6,201 nucleotides of DNA, taken from an uncultured Eubacteriales bacterium (GTDB lineage: Bacteria; Bacillota; Clostridia; Oscillospirales; Ruminococcaceae). Numbering within the stretch: position 1 is the stretch's first letter; each line of letters starts with the position of its first letter. The notes beneath the pieces are model-generated. The model was not told the origin of the DNA and searched no databases. It saw only the letters and a program-made list of their open reading frames with translations. Where the stretch lies: assembly GCA_902493155.1 (NCBI GenBank), contig CABUOE010000136.1, forward strand, positions 1 to 6,201, read 5' to 3'. A program made the translations under genes and the position numbers. Below are positions 5,404 to 6,201 of the stretch, piece after piece.

Positions 5404-6201
5404 ATGAAATCAGATTTTTATAAAAACCGGCTTCGACAGACTTCACACAGTCTTTTGTCGCTCCGGCGCAGGCTGAATATTTTAAGCTTTTGGAGGATTT
5501 CTTCCTTTCTGCTTTTGATGGCAGGCGTTTTGCTGGGCTATTTGAAACACACCGGATTCTATGCTTTAGGGGGCATCTCCCTTGTGCTATTTGTGGCGCT
5601 GGTGTTTGTCTACAATAGGCAAAAGGAAAAAGAACAGTATTTGTTAGCTCAGGAGCAGGTACTCACCCGAATGGTCGGCCGGGGAACCGATGGCTGGCAG
5701 GAATTTTCCCGGGACGGGAAGGAGTTCCTCGATGAAACCTGCCCGCCCCGGGGAAAAGATTTGGACTTGTTCGGAAAAAATTCCCTCTATCAATATCTCT
5801 GCCGCTGCCATACCGCTTACGGACGGCAGACGCTGGCTGACCGCCTGCTGCTGGACGCTCCCAGCCGGGAAAGCATTCTTAGAAACCAGCAGGCGGTCAA
5901 AGAGCTCTCCCAAAAGGAAAACTTTTGCCTTGAATTGGAAACACTGGGGCAGTTGATGGAGCAGACTGCCCGGAAACAGGATGGCGAAACCATTGAATCC
6001 TTTATCGCCCTTTCCGAAGAAACCCCTCCCACCCTGCCGGTATTCTTTAAAATCCTCATGTGGCTGTTGCCTTTTGTGACCCTCTTTTTCCTCATCTCCG
6101 CCATTGTCGGGGTCAATCCCCCGCTCAATTTAGGAATCGGGTTTATCGGCATTTTCCTAGAACTTCTGGCCGCGGGCATCTGCTGGAACCAGAATAACCG
6201 G
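5404..6201 (+). CDS. MutS-family, membrane-anchored ATPase-like protein, N-terminal 266 residues (runs off the window)
   Basis: The open frame runs from ATG 5404 to the window end without a stop. Residues 29-47 and 54-71 are two hydrophobic segments after a basic start (KNRLRQ, LRRRL), so the protein is probably an inner-membrane protein. Residues 109-180 resemble MutS core domain III: FLDETC, then KDLDLFGKNSLYQYL (118-132), GRQTLADRLL (140-149) and ILRNQQAVKEL (158-168). Two more hydrophobic segments follow at about 214-237 and 241-260. This arrangement fits the membrane-associated MutS-related proteins common in Clostridia, whose Walker ATPase domain would lie beyond 6201. They are not the mismatch-repair MutS, lack its mismatch-recognition domain, and have no well-established function. 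The start is the only ATG or GTG in the frame after the stop at 5362; its ribosome binding site is weak (GGAAAG, 14 nt away). It is divergent from trp and probably unrelated in function. Confidence 0.8.
   Translation, partial: MKSDFYKNRLRQTSHSLLSLRRRLNILSFWRISSFLLLMAGVLLGYLKHTGFYALGGISLVLFVALVFVYNRQKEKEQYLLAQEQVLTRMVGRGTDGWQEFSRDGKEFLDETCPPRGKDLDLFGKNSLYQYLCRCHTAYGRQTLADRLLLDAPSRESILRNQQAVKELSQKENFCLELETLGQLMEQTARKQDGETIESFIALSEETPPTLPVFFKILMWLLPFVTLFFLISAIVGVNPPLNLGIGFIGIFLELLAAGICWNQNNR

Noticed and set aside
5145..5405. Minus-strand open frame of 86 codons in the intergenic region
   Set aside because: No ribosome binding site, no recognisable protein features, and it covers the divergent promoter region and the palindrome.

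Overview
The window holds most of a tryptophan biosynthesis operon on the minus strand, its T-box control region, and the start of an unrelated gene on the plus strand. Several traits together suggest a Gram-positive, Clostridia-type anaerobe (Bacillota): a tRNA-Trp-responsive T-box leader, strong AGGAGG-like ribosome binding sites, a fused TrpG-TrpD protein, and a membrane-anchored MutS-like ATPase next door. The trp genes look moderately GC-rich by eye. The species cannot be named from this sequence.

Layout, in the direction of trp transcription (high to low coordinates). A near-perfect sigma-A promoter at 5149-5177 has an A/T tract behind it. It drives a leader of about 320 nt (5142 to 4820) with all recognisable T-box parts: Stem I with a UGG specifier, Stem II, Stem IIA/B, Stem III, and mutually exclusive antiterminator and terminator. 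Then come trpE (3296-4765), the trpG-trpD fusion (1620-3269), trpC (822-1601), trpF (181-810) and the 5' end of trpB (from 155, running off the window). Gaps between the genes are only 11-26 nt and each gene has its own ribosome binding site, so they form one transcription unit. TrpE with the TrpG domain makes anthranilate from chorismate. The TrpD domain adds the phosphoribosyl group, TrpF isomerises, TrpC closes the indole ring, and TrpB (with TrpA, presumably just outside the window) makes tryptophan. Uncharged tRNA-Trp should allow readthrough of the leader terminator.

Two things are out of the ordinary. First, trpB is out of frame: one base is missing at about position 36-38, giving a stop after 42 codons, while the family sequence continues cleanly in the neighbouring frame to the window edge. 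Second, the T-box leader carries an exact 18-nt direct repeat between Stem IIA/B and Stem III, where a standard leader needs no such element.

From about 5178 to 5403 lies a divergent intergenic region with a perfect 8-bp hairpin (5205-5223), a probable extended -10 promoter and a GC-rich 5'-UTR hairpin. The plus-strand gene starting at 5404 encodes a MutS-related protein with membrane helices and is cut off by the window end before its ATPase domain. I see no mobile element, CRISPR array, rRNA or tRNA gene. The region is mostly ordinary primary metabolism, and I find no convincing new system.
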